A stretch of 9,700 bases of DNA, from assembly GCA_030691295.1 (NCBI GenBank), contig JAUYEQ010000053.1, positions 1 to 9,700 of the forward strand, given 5' to 3'. The stretch comes from Bacteroidota bacterium (lineage in GTDB: Bacteria > Bacteroidota > Bacteroidia > Bacteroidales > Prolixibacteraceae). Shown here one piece after another: positions 1 through 6,241 of this stretch. A program made the position numbers and the translations under genes. Position 1 is the stretch's first letter; every line of letters starts with the position of its first letter. Below the pieces are notes generated by a model. That model saw only the letters and a program-made list of their open reading frames with translations. It had not been told where the DNA came from and ran no database searches.

Positions 1-144
1 GGAAATCTCACCAGGCTGAAACTTACACACGAAGGATTGGGAACCTTTCCGGTCACCAATCCTGATTTTGCAAAAGAAAGCTTTGTCGAAGGATGGAGCT
101 GGATTATAGGAACTTCGCTGAAAGAGTTTCTGGAAAATAAATAA
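1..144 (+). CDS. SRPBCC/AHSA1-family protein, C-terminal fragment
   Basis: The frame is open from the first base to a TAA at 142-144 and gives the last 47 residues of a protein whose start lies outside the window. The fragment has a threonine/leucine-rich strand with 'KLTHEGLGTFP', then 'FAKESFVEGWSWIIG' and a terminal helix 'SLKEFLENK'. This closing pattern (a strand ending in THEG, then an 'F..GW....G.SL..FLE' helix) is typical of the Activator of Hsp90 ATPase homolog 1-like (AHSA1) branch of the START/SRPBCC fold, which forms a hydrophobic ligand-binding cavity. The ligand and physiological role are usually unknown in bacteria and cannot be read here. The protein is probably cytoplasmic. 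The family call rests on about one third of a usual-length protein, so it is fairly but not fully secure. Confidence 0.75.
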   Translation, partial: GNLTRLKLTHEGLGTFPVTNPDFAKESFVEGWSWIIGTSLKEFLENK

Positions 145-231
145 ATGATCGCAGTTTTGCTGGTGCTTGGTAACCTTTTTCTGGCATATTATTATCGCGA
201 CAAATATAAACCGATGTTGGCCGCAAAATAA
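145..231 (+). CDS. Possible 28-residue single-span membrane peptide
   Basis: An ATG directly follows the TAA of the AHSA1-like gene (TAA at 142-144, ATG at 145) and opens a 28-codon frame ending in TAA at 229-231. The product would begin with a hydrophobic stretch (IAVLLVLGNLFLAYYY) followed by a basic tail (RDKYKPMLAAK), which fits one membrane helix with a cytoplasmic positive end. The abutting stop and start would allow translational coupling. I do not recognise the peptide. It could equally be a chance frame or the remnant of a longer membrane protein. Length alone gives little support, so confidence is low. Confidence 0.25.
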   Translation: MIAVLLVLGNLFLAYYYRDKYKPMLAAK

Positions 232-399
232 CGGGTTGTATTTTCAATTTCACCCCTTTTCCCCCTTTCATAGGTCAGCTGCCGGAACTTTTGGTATATT
301 TACACTTCAATAACCTAAGTCAGGATTTAAATTTTTGACAGGGAAACAATCAGAAATTCTCCGGGGTAGATTATTTTAGTGATATTTTGCTACTGTACT

Positions 400-1368
400 A
401 TGAGCAATCAGGTTATCTGGCTTTCAATTTTTATACTCTTTTTCTCGTGCAACCGGACGAAGGTTGAACCGAATACTACTGCAATTAAGCCAAAAACTGT
501 TGAAGCTCATGGATATGTTATTCCGGAAGATAGTATTTCTGAACCTTTAACGATTGTTGCCGGAAAACCCATCATGGTTTTGGTCGGAAAATCGCAGAAA
601 ATACCCGTTGGCAATAATGTAAAACCTGCCGGAAAACCCGAAATTACATTGGCTGGTACTCCTGAAATTCGCACTCCCGGAAAAGACGGATTGGCCGTCC
701 CCAAAGAAATTATTTCAACCGGTCATTCTGTCCTGTCAGGAATTCCTGAAGTTGTGCTGGCCAAAGATGCATACAGCAAGGATGTTAATCCATTTAGTTT
801 TACTGCCTTTGGAACTATTCAGGGTTTAAAACACAATCAGATCAGATGTTTGTTGCAGGATCGCAACGGAAACCTTTGGTTTAGCAACGACGATGGGGTA
901 ACGCGCTACGACGGCAAATACCTTACCCATTTTTATCAATATACCGACATACAAGGATTGAGCGACAACAATGTTTTATGCATGCTTCAGGATGCAAACG
1001 GGTGGATGTGGTTTGGTACTTCAGGAGGGGGGATTTCGAAGTTTGACGGCAATAATTTTACTCATTTTACTGAAAAAGAGGGTTTAACCAATAATTATGT
1101 CCGTTGCTCGCTGATTGACAAACAGGGTAGTATGTGGTTTGGAACGCGCTATGGTGGTTTGGTCAGATTCAATGGCAACCTTTTTAATCATTATACAGAT
1201 AATGAAGGTCTTGCCAAAGGCAAAGTGTTGAATATCATGCAGGACATTCAGGATAATCTTTGGTTCGGCACTTCTAGTGGCGGTGTAACCAAATTCGACG
1301 GCAACGACTTTACTTCCTACTCGCTAAAGGAAGGCCTGCTAAACGAACGGATTTACAGTATTTTTTGA
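400..1368 (+). CDS. N-terminal fragment of broken propeller kinase: signal peptide, G/P repeats, first propeller blades
   Basis: This is the open part before the first lesion. The ATG at 400 is preferred to the in-frame GTG at 379 because it places a short N-region (MSNQVIW) ahead of a hydrophobic core ending in a cysteine ('LSIFILFFSC'), a plausible lipobox-type signal. A segment of about 80 residues follows, with recurring 'AGKP'/'GxP' turns, and then propeller repeats whose starts lie at 835, 967, 1093, 1219 and 1345, a 126-bp (42-residue) period after the first. The frame ends at TGA 1366-1368, in the middle of the fifth repeat ('ERIYSIF' then stop). A stable product would be a secreted, incomplete propeller without signalling output, so function is unlikely. 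No convincing ribosome-binding site is seen ahead of 400. Confidence 0.5.
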   Translation: MSNQVIWLSIFILFFSCNRTKVEPNTTAIKPKTVEAHGYVIPEDSISEPLTIVAGKPIMVLVGKSQKIPVGNNVKPAGKPEITLAGTPEIRTPGKDGLAVPKEIISTGHSVLSGIPEVVLAKDAYSKDVNPFSFTAFGTIQGLKHNQIRCLLQDRNGNLWFSNDDGVTRYDGKYLTHFYQYTDIQGLSDNNVLCMLQDANGWMWFGTSGGGISKFDGNNFTHFTEKEGLTNNYVRCSLIDKQGSMWFGTRYGGLVRFNGNLFNHYTDNEGLAKGKVLNIMQDIQDNLWFGTSSGGVTKFDGNDFTSYSLKEGLLNERIYSIF

Positions 1369-1723
1369 AGACAACGAAGGCAATATCTGGTTTGGAACTG
1401 ATGGCATGGGAGTTACCAAATTCGATGGCAAATATTTCTATCACTACACACAAAATGAAGGTTTGTGCTTCAATGGAATTCGAAGCATACTTCAGGATCG
1501 TAACGACAACCTTTGGTTTGGCAGTTATGTTGGCGGGGTTTCAAAATTTGATGGCGAAAAATTCGTCAATTATTCAAAAAAATCGGGACTTGGCAGTAAC
1601 AAAGTGTTAAGTATGCTCGAAGATAAAAACGGAATGCTCTGGTTTGGAAGTGATGACAACGGATTGACCAGGTATGACGGAAAAGCATTTATTGGTGCTT
1701 TATTTGAAGATCGCTCGGAAACC
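835..1723 (+). repeat. Tandem propeller-blade repeats, 126-bp period
   Basis: Each unit encodes about 42 residues of the form N-x-V/I, then L-x-D-x-x-G-N-LWFG-T, GG-V-S/T-K/R-F-DG-x-x-F, then an 'EGL' turn. Unit starts (the N/G/E codon of the first strand) are at 835, 967, 1093, 1219, 1345, 1472 and 1598. Spacing is 132, then 126 bp, with 127 across the T6 frameshift, which independently shows a one-base insertion there. The eighth unit is out of step: its 'LFED' occurs 39 bp too early, so at least 13 codons are missing near 1688. These are protein repeats (Reg_prop) and not a DNA repeat element. Confidence 0.85.
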
Positions 1724-2029
1724 GTTTGGATCGGTTCCAGCAACCGTTTGACGGCCATTTATCCTGAAGCGGAGGTGCATGACACTGTTGCACCCAACAT
1801 TCAGCTTACGAATATTCAGCTATTCAACGAAAATATTCCTTGGATTGTCCTTGAAAATAAGATGGATACCAGTTTATTACTGGGCAATGGAGTCAGGATA
1901 GCGGATTTTAAATTTAACAATGTGTCAAAATGGTATTATCAGCCTGAAAATTTAAATCTGGCATACAATAACAATTTTTTGACCTTTAGCTTCATTGGTC
2001 TTTCGCACAAACTTATCAATTCAAGGTAA
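1406..2029 (+). CDS. Middle fragment of broken propeller kinase: later blades and start of Y_Y_Y domain
   Basis: The homologous text of this frame resumes at 1367 ('EDNEGNIWFGTDGMG'), directly after the T6 frameshift; the first ATG inside it is at 1406. It holds the rest of the fifth blade, the sixth (from 1472), the seventh (from 1598) and a compressed last blade ('LFEDRSETVWIGSSNRLTA'). A linker 'APNIQLTNIQLFNENIPW' leads into the first strands of the Y_Y_Y domain ('YNNNFLTFSFIGLSHK'). The frame then runs into unrelated residues (LINSR) and TAA at 2027-2029, past the deletion junction. It has no start signal of its own and is best read as part of the pseudogene, not as a separate gene. Confidence 0.4.
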   Translation: MGVTKFDGKYFYHYTQNEGLCFNGIRSILQDRNDNLWFGSYVGGVSKFDGEKFVNYSKKSGLGSNKVLSMLEDKNGMLWFGSDDNGLTRYDGKAFIGALFEDRSETVWIGSSNRLTAIYPEAEVHDTVAPNIQLTNIQLFNENIPWIVLENKMDTSLLLGNGVRIADFKFNNVSKWYYQPENLNLAYNNNFLTFSFIGLSHKLINSR

Positions 2030-2124
2030 AAGCCATGAATAGCGAAGGAATTTGGAGCAATGAATACCACTATCCGTTTACTATTCGTCCACCCTGGTAG
2101 AACACATGGTGGTTTTATACGCTT

Positions 2125-2976
2125 ATGTCAATTGTTTTTGTTGTACTCATTTTTAGCTTCATAAAATGGAGGGGACATGAACTGGAACAACAAAAACATA
2201 TTCTGGAAAGAAAAGTGGAGGAACAAACCTTTGAACTGAAACAAAAAAATGAAGAGCTGTTAGTCAAGAATGAAGAGTTGCAGGCGATCAATTCCGAAAA
2301 AGACAAATTTTTCTCGATTATCTCGCACGATGTACGCGGGCCGTTAAGTTCCTTCCTGGGATTGACTGAATTAATGGCAGAAGGACTGCAATCATTTAAA
2401 CTTAGTGAAATTCAGGAAATGGCAGGAGCCATGAAAGATTCAGCCGCCAATCTATTTGAATTACTTGGGAATCTGCTCGAATGGGCTCAAATGCAACGTG
2501 GCTTAATTGCATTTAATCCTGAAAAACTTATTCTGAATGATATTCTGAAAGAATCTTCAGAACTATTCCATCAGTCGGCACGCAACAAATTAATTTCTAT
2601 TGTGGTAGATATTCCGGATAAACTGGTAGTTATTGCCGATAAAAACATGCTCAGTTCAATTATCAGGAACCTAACCTCGAATGCAGTAAAATTCACCACA
2701 AAAGGAGGCAAGGTTTTCATCAGTGCCAAAACATTCGAAAACAACACCGTTGAAGTTTCGGTCACAGATACAGGTATCGGGATGAAAAAAGAGATGGTCG
2801 AAAACCTTTTCAAAATAGACAAAAATATCAGCCGGCCCGGAACCGAAGGCGAACCAAGTACAGGGTTGGGTTTACTGCTCAGCAGGGATTTTGTGGAAAA
2901 ACAAGGTGGCTGCATTTGGGCTGAAAGTGAAGTTGGCAAAGGAAGTACCTTTTATTTCACACTTAAATCGACGTAA
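2125..2976 (+). CDS. Intact histidine kinase module of the broken sensor (membrane helix, HisKA, HATPase_c)
   Basis: This 283-residue frame starts at an ATG eight codons after the TAG at 2098-2100 and runs to TAA 2974-2976. It contains most of the membrane helix (MSIVFVVLIFSFIKW), a coiled coil rich in E/K/Q, and the H-box 'FSIISHDVRGP' with the phospho-acceptor His codon at 2326-2328. The N-box is 'RNLTSNAVKF', the G1 box 'DTGIGM' and the G2 box 'STGLGLLL'; a closing 'GKGSTFYFTL' follows. Every residue needed for autophosphorylation appears present, so a membrane-anchored kinase without its sensor is conceivable if internal initiation occurs. I see no good ribosome-binding site in front of 2125, so a remnant is more likely. 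There is no receiver or DNA-binding domain after the kinase. Its 3' end converges on the response regulator gene. Confidence 0.55.
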   Translation: MSIVFVVLIFSFIKWRGHELEQQKHILERKVEEQTFELKQKNEELLVKNEELQAINSEKDKFFSIISHDVRGPLSSFLGLTELMAEGLQSFKLSEIQEMAGAMKDSAANLFELLGNLLEWAQMQRGLIAFNPEKLILNDILKESSELFHQSARNKLISIVVDIPDKLVVIADKNMLSSIIRNLTSNAVKFTTKGGKVFISAKTFENNTVEVSVTDTGIGMKKEMVENLFKIDKNISRPGTEGEPSTGLGLLLSRDFVEKQGGCIWAESEVGKGSTFYFTLKST

Positions 2977-2980
2977 TTTT

Positions 2981-4144
2981 TTATTTGCCTGTAATGGCGT
3001 AAGTTAATACATCTTCTTTGGTAATGGTTTTATCGCACAGAATAATCAGGCGCTCAATTACGTTCCTGAATTCGCGGATATTGCCAGTCCACTTTATTTT
3101 TTGAAGTTCGGCAACGGCGGCATCTTCAATTGTCTTTTGTGGCATTCCGTATTCCGCGCAAATTAAATCGATGAAATAATTGCACAGGATTGGAATATCT
3201 TCCACCCTGTCGTTTAAATCAGGCACATGAATCAGGATAACACTCAAGCGGTGGTACAAGTCTTCCCTGAAGTTATTCTTCTCAATTTCGTGTGCCAGGT
3301 TCTTGTTGGTGGCTGCAATTACGCGAACGTCCACTTTAATCTGGGCGTCGCCACCCACCCGTGTGATAATGCTTTCCTGCAAAACACGCAATACTTTGGC
3401 TTGGGCCGACAGACTCATGTCGCCTATTTCATCCAGAAAAATAGTCCCTCCGGTCGCCTGTTCAAACTTTCCCTTGCGTTGTTTTATTGCGGAAGTAAAA
3501 GCCCCTTTTTCATGGCCGAACAATTCGCTTTCAATAAGTTCTGAAGGAATGGCCGCGCAATTTACTTCTATAAACGATGCTTCAGACCGGTTGCTCTTTT
3601 CGTGTAAACGGCGGGCAACCAGTTCTTTCCCGGTTCCGTTCGAGCCGGTAATTAAAACACGTGCATCGGTAGGCGCCACACGGTCAACCATGTCGATTAC
3701 TTTTTGAATGGAAGCCGAATTCCCAACAATATCGAAACGTTTACTGGCTTTTTTACGCAATACCTTTGTTTCTGTAATCAGGGTCGATTTGTCCATGGCG
3801 TTGCGCAGGGTGATCAGAAGCCGGTTCAAATCGAGCGGTTTTTCAATGAAATCGAATGCTCCTTTTTTGATCGATTCAACAGCAGTATCGATGTTTCCGT
3901 GACCCGAAATCATCACCACCGGAGTGTCAGGTTTAATTTCTTCGATCTTTTGCAGTACTTCAATACCGTCCATTCCCGGCATCTTGATATCGCACAGAAC
4001 GACATCAAAATCAGTTGTTTTTAACAGTTCAATGGCTTTAAACCCGTCTTCGGCCAGCTCGACCTGGTATTTTTCAAATTCTAAAATATCTTTTAAAGTA
4101 TTCCGAATGCTCCGTTCGTCATCAATCACTAATATTTTCGACAT
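2981..4144 (-). CDS. Sigma-54-activating response regulator, NtrC/AtoC type, without DNA-binding domain
   Basis: The 387-residue product starts at the ATG at 4144 ('MSKILVIDDE'), where the receiver fold begins; an upstream in-frame ATG at 4189 would only add 15 unlikely residues. Residues 1-115 are a receiver: D8/D9 acidic pocket, phospho-acceptor D52 ('CDIKMPGMDG'), S80 and K102. Residues ~138-360 are an AAA+ sigma-54 interaction domain: Walker A 'GSNGTGKE' (167-174), sigma-54 loop 'GAFTSA' (214-219, the common GAFTGA with one change), Walker B 'TIFLDE' (234-239), sensor I 'AATN', arginine finger in 'FREDLYHRL' and sensor II 'GNIREFRNV'. The protein ends about 27 residues later with no recognisable Fis-type helix-turn-helix, unlike NtrC (about 470 residues). 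On phosphorylation it should hydrolyse ATP and remodel RNA polymerase holding sigma-54. The neighbouring kinase on the opposite strand is broken; whether it was the partner is unknown. Confidence 0.92.
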   Translation of the reverse strand: MSKILVIDDERSIRNTLKDILEFEKYQVELAEDGFKAIELLKTTDFDVVLCDIKMPGMDGIEVLQKIEEIKPDTPVVMISGHGNIDTAVESIKKGAFDFIEKPLDLNRLLITLRNAMDKSTLITETKVLRKKASKRFDIVGNSASIQKVIDMVDRVAPTDARVLITGSNGTGKELVARRLHEKSNRSEASFIEVNCAAIPSELIESELFGHEKGAFTSAIKQRKGKFEQATGGTIFLDEIGDMSLSAQAKVLRVLQESIITRVGGDAQIKVDVRVIAATNKNLAHEIEKNNFREDLYHRLSVILIHVPDLNDRVEDIPILCNYFIDLICAEYGMPQKTIEDAAVAELQKIKWTGNIREFRNVIERLIILCDKTITKEDVLTYAITGK

Positions 4145-4236
4145 AAGCGTAGTTTTTATCCTGAAACGAGCCATGAGTGATAATCTCACACAGAAGCATG
4201 ATTATCAATGGCGAGTTCCATCTGGCAATTAAAAAA

Positions 4237-4269
4237 CAAATTATAAACAGATGAAAATGAATGGTCAAA
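4237..4269 (-). promoter_or_regulatory. Bacteroidota-type promoter for the response regulator
   Basis: On the minus strand a TTTG (complement of 4266-4269) is followed after 20 bp by TATAATTTG (complement of 4237-4245). This is close to the Bacteroidota housekeeping pattern of TTTG near -33 and TAnnTTTG near -7, with one extra base inside the -7 box. Transcription would begin near 4230 and leave a leader of roughly 85 nt before the ATG at 4144. The upstream box lies only two bases from the stop codon of the Ppx/GppA gene. The call is by pattern only. Confidence 0.45.
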
Positions 4270-4270
4270 T

Positions 4271-5191
4271 TTAGTTGAAAATATGCTCGTATAAAACACC
4301 TTCCCGCAGGGCAAAGTCAGTTTGAAAGATTTTGTGAATTTTTAACCTTTCGATGACCATTTTTATGAAAATCACAGAAGGAACAATCATCTCAACACGA
4401 ATGGATTCCATGCCTTTCATTTTCATCCGGCCGGCAGTTGTTGATGCAATTAGTTTTTCATAAATGAGGTAGAAGTCATTGATTGCAATTTCCTGCCTGA
4501 TGCGGGTTTTGGTTCCGGCATCGGTTTGGTCAATCAGGTCGGCCAAAGTGTCGAATGCACCCGAACAGCCAATCATCATTCCTACATTTACATTTTGCAG
4601 CCGATTCCACAATGGTCCTAGCCGGCTTTCAAACCAGTCGTTTATTTTTGTGATTTCTTCCGGAGTAATAGGGTCGGAGGGAGGTATTTCTTCAATGATT
4701 CGAGCCATTCCGAGTGGGAAACTTTCTTTCCAGATTGACTGACCCGCATCGGTCAGAATAAATTCATTGCTACCTCCGCCAATGTCAAGAATGAGGGAAT
4801 GATCTTCAATTTCGCCGAAAGCCAGTTTTACGCCTTTAAAAATCAGTTCAGCTTCTTTGTCTCCTGAAATTATCTGCAATTCAAGCCCTGTGCGTGTTTT
4901 TATTTCTTCCTGAAACCAATCTTTGTTTGTTGCCTCTCTGATGGCAGATGTGGCGATGGTCACAACTTCTGAAACATTGTATTTTTCAATTCTTTCCTGA
5001 TGTTTCCGAATTGCCGGAATCGCCCTTTCCAAACCGTCTGGCGTCAGCTGATTTTTATCAATTCCGTTTTTTCCAAGTTTTACAACTTCTTTTCCCTGAT
5101 ACAGAATGTGATAATTAGAATTGTCATGTTCAGCAATCAGAAGGTTGCAGGTATTGGTTCCGAGGTCGATGATTGCAATTCGATTATACAT
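4271..5191 (-). CDS. Ppx/GppA-family phosphatase (exopolyphosphatase or pppGpp phosphatase), short form
   Basis: A 306-residue protein of the actin-like (ASKHA) Ppx/GppA fold. The first phosphate loop is 'IDLGTNTCNLLIA' (8-20). 'ATSAIREA' (80-87) is a conserved family segment. 'ISGDKEAELIF' (108-118) carries E113, which by alignment matches the catalytic Glu of E. coli Ppx, and the second phosphate loop is 'DIGGGSNE' (136-143). Enzymes of this family release phosphate from the end of polyphosphate or convert pppGpp to ppGpp; the sequence alone does not say which. At about 300 residues it is a single catalytic core lacking the C-terminal HD-like region of the roughly 500-residue enterobacterial enzymes. 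The start at 5191 is right because 'MYNRIAIIDLG' leads straight into the first strand. It lies 86 bp downstream of the ZIP gene on the same strand. I see no terminator between them, so co-transcription is possible. Confidence 0.9.
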   Translation of the reverse strand: MYNRIAIIDLGTNTCNLLIAEHDNSNYHILYQGKEVVKLGKNGIDKNQLTPDGLERAIPAIRKHQERIEKYNVSEVVTIATSAIREATNKDWFQEEIKTRTGLELQIISGDKEAELIFKGVKLAFGEIEDHSLILDIGGGSNEFILTDAGQSIWKESFPLGMARIIEEIPPSDPITPEEITKINDWFESRLGPLWNRLQNVNVGMMIGCSGAFDTLADLIDQTDAGTKTRIRQEIAINDFYLIYEKLIASTTAGRMKMKGMESIRVEMIVPSVIFIKMVIERLKIHKIFQTDFALREGVLYEHIFN

Positions 5192-5277
5192 GAAAAGTGA
5201 TGTGAATCAATGCTTTTATTATATTTTTCTGATGCTTGTTTTTTGTGTTTGTCCTGATTTTTTTTAATCCTGTAAAT

Positions 5278-6093
5278 TTAGCCAAGTGAGACATCAAGCA
5301 TCATCATAGTGGCAAAGCCAAGCATAGCTCCAATGGTAGAGAAGTCTGTTTCATTTCCGGATTGTGATTCTGGAATTAATTCTTCGACAACTACAAAAAT
5401 CATGGCACCTGCTGCAAATGATAAAGCATAAGGAAGTAGAGGAGTAATTGACAATACAAGGTATGCGCCAATTACTCCTGATATTGGTTCTACCATCCCC
5501 GATAATTGTCCATAATTAAAAGCTTTTAACCGGGAAAACCCTTCACGTCGCAAAGGGATAGATACAGCTGCACCTTCTGGGAAATTCTGTAATCCAATAC
5601 CAATGGCCAAAGCAACTGCACCAGCAAGCATACCCGCATCGGGGTTGTTCGCAAGTGCACCAAAAGCAACGCCAATTGCTAGACCTTCGGGTATATTGTG
5701 AAGCGTTATGGCAAGAACAAGCAGTACACTTCGTTGCCAGGAAGTTTTAATACCTTCTGCTTTGTCGGTTGAGAGCCCCATGTGTAAGTGAGGCAATATC
5801 TTATCAACGAGCAGTAAAAATGCACCGCCACATAAAAAACCAACCACAGCAGGAACCCATGGAATAGAACCATTTACTTCAGCCATTTCAATTGCAGGTT
5901 TTAGAAGCGACCAAAAACTAGCGGCAATCATTACACCTGCTGCAAAACCCAGCATTGAATTTAAAACTTTTTGATTGATTGATTTAAAGAAAAAAACCAG
6001 GGAAGATCCAAGTGCAGTAAAACCCCAGGTGAATAAAGTAGCAAAAAGTGCCAACAGAACCGGGTTGTAATCCAGTAAAAAGTCCAGATCCAT
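5278..6093 (-). CDS. ZIP-family divalent metal transporter (GufA-like)
   Basis: This 271-residue protein is almost entirely hydrophobic and fits the eight-helix ZIP topology. The metal-binding signatures of the two central helices are clear: 'HNIPEG' at 132-137 and 'QNFPEG' at 169-174. A third conserved stretch, 'GQLSGMVEPISGVIGAY' (196-212), and the acidic 'VVVEELIPES' (234-243) are also typical of the GufA subgroup. The loop between helices three and four holds a short histidine motif, 'PHLH' (101-104). ZIP proteins move Zn2+, and often Fe2+ or Mn2+, into the cytoplasm; the metal cannot be settled from sequence. The start at 6093 puts the first helix about ten residues in. A good -7 element lies about 57 bp upstream. 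The gene follows the cysteine synthase terminator, so it probably has its own promoter. Confidence 0.93.
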   Translation of the reverse strand: MDLDFLLDYNPVLLALFATLFTWGFTALGSSLVFFFKSINQKVLNSMLGFAAGVMIAASFWSLLKPAIEMAEVNGSIPWVPAVVGFLCGGAFLLLVDKILPHLHMGLSTDKAEGIKTSWQRSVLLVLAITLHNIPEGLAIGVAFGALANNPDAGMLAGAVALAIGIGLQNFPEGAAVSIPLRREGFSRLKAFNYGQLSGMVEPISGVIGAYLVLSITPLLPYALSFAAGAMIFVVVEELIPESQSGNETDFSTIGAMLGFATMMMLDVSLG

Positions 6094-6149
6094 ATATTGT
6101 TGTTGTTATAAATTATATTTTCGGGCAAAAGCATTATTTTCTTTAATCA

Positions 6150-6157
6150 CAAAGATA
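6150..6157 (-). promoter_or_regulatory. Possible -7 promoter element for the ZIP transporter gene
   Basis: The minus strand reads TATCTTTG here, an exact match to the Bacteroidota TAnnTTTG element, about 57 bp upstream of the ATG at 6093 and downstream of the cysteine synthase terminator. No TTTG is found at the expected -33 distance, which weakens the call. The rest of the 6094-6190 spacer is A+T-rich and shows no other structure that I recognise, in particular no clear metal-regulator operator. Confidence 0.35.
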
Positions 6158-6190
6158 ACACGTACTTTCTAATTTTTAGGATGAAACAAC

Positions 6191-6216
6191 AAAAAAGGCC
6201 GGTAAACCCAGCCTTT
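6191..6216 (-). terminator. Rho-independent terminator of cysteine synthase
   Basis: On the minus strand, 25 bases after the stop codon at 6242-6244, AAAGGC (complement of 6211-6216) pairs with GCCTTT (complement of 6194-6199). The arm between them has weaker inner GG/CC pairing, and the 3' arm runs into a T6 tract (6191-6196). Position, stem and T-run together make a normal intrinsic terminator. Confidence 0.7.
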
Positions 6217-6241
6217 CATTATTATATCGATATACTTTCGA

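Larger units (their letters stand above)
400..2976 (+). pseudogene. Two-component regulator propeller sensor histidine kinase, broken by frameshift, deletion and stop
   Basis: Read together, the frames form one sensor kinase. Parts in order: a lipoprotein-like signal peptide (400-~460, 'IFILFFSC'); a glycine/proline-rich repeat region (~540-770); Reg_prop beta-propeller blades ('LWFGT..GG.SKFDG', from 835); a Y_Y_Y domain (~1790-2090); a transmembrane helix (~2107-2160); a coiled coil (~2180-2300); HisKA and HATPase_c (to 2976). Such proteins bind a ligand in the periplasm and autophosphorylate inside the cell. The frame breaks three times. A T6 run at 1361-1366 should be T5 and ends the first frame at TGA 1366-1368. 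At ~2009-2013 the text jumps from 'FIGLSHK' to 'TYQFKVKAMN' in another frame, skipping most of the Y_Y_Y domain. TAG at 2098-2100 replaces a residue in 'RPPW-TWWFY'. Blades also appear to be missing near 1688. Several independent lesions argue for true decay rather than one sequencing error. Unlike hybrid HTCS regulators it has no receiver or AraC domain. Confidence 0.85.

Noticed and set aside
232..399. Promoter for the propeller kinase (TATATTTA at 295-302)
   Set aside because: It has a near match to the -7 element but no TTTG at the correct distance, so it was not listed as a feature. Nothing else is recognised in this 168-bp gap.
835..1723. Regularly spaced repeats that might suggest a CRISPR or satellite array
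   Set aside because: The 126-bp units are diverged at DNA level and encode the WFGT/FDG propeller motif, so they are protein repeats.
3227..4232. Several plus-strand frames of 64-134 codons opposite the response regulator
   Set aside because: They are antisense to a gene with full domain motifs, overlap each other in different frames and have no recognisable protein features.
4190..4270. Possible sigma-54 (-24/-12) promoter ahead of the response regulator
   Set aside because: A TGGCA is present on the plus strand, but there is no GC at the required spacing and it faces the wrong way.
5192..5277. Terminator or riboswitch between the ZIP and Ppx/GppA genes
   Set aside because: Only a four-pair GATT/AATC arm around a T run is visible and there is no G+C stem; no conserved RNA pattern is recognised.
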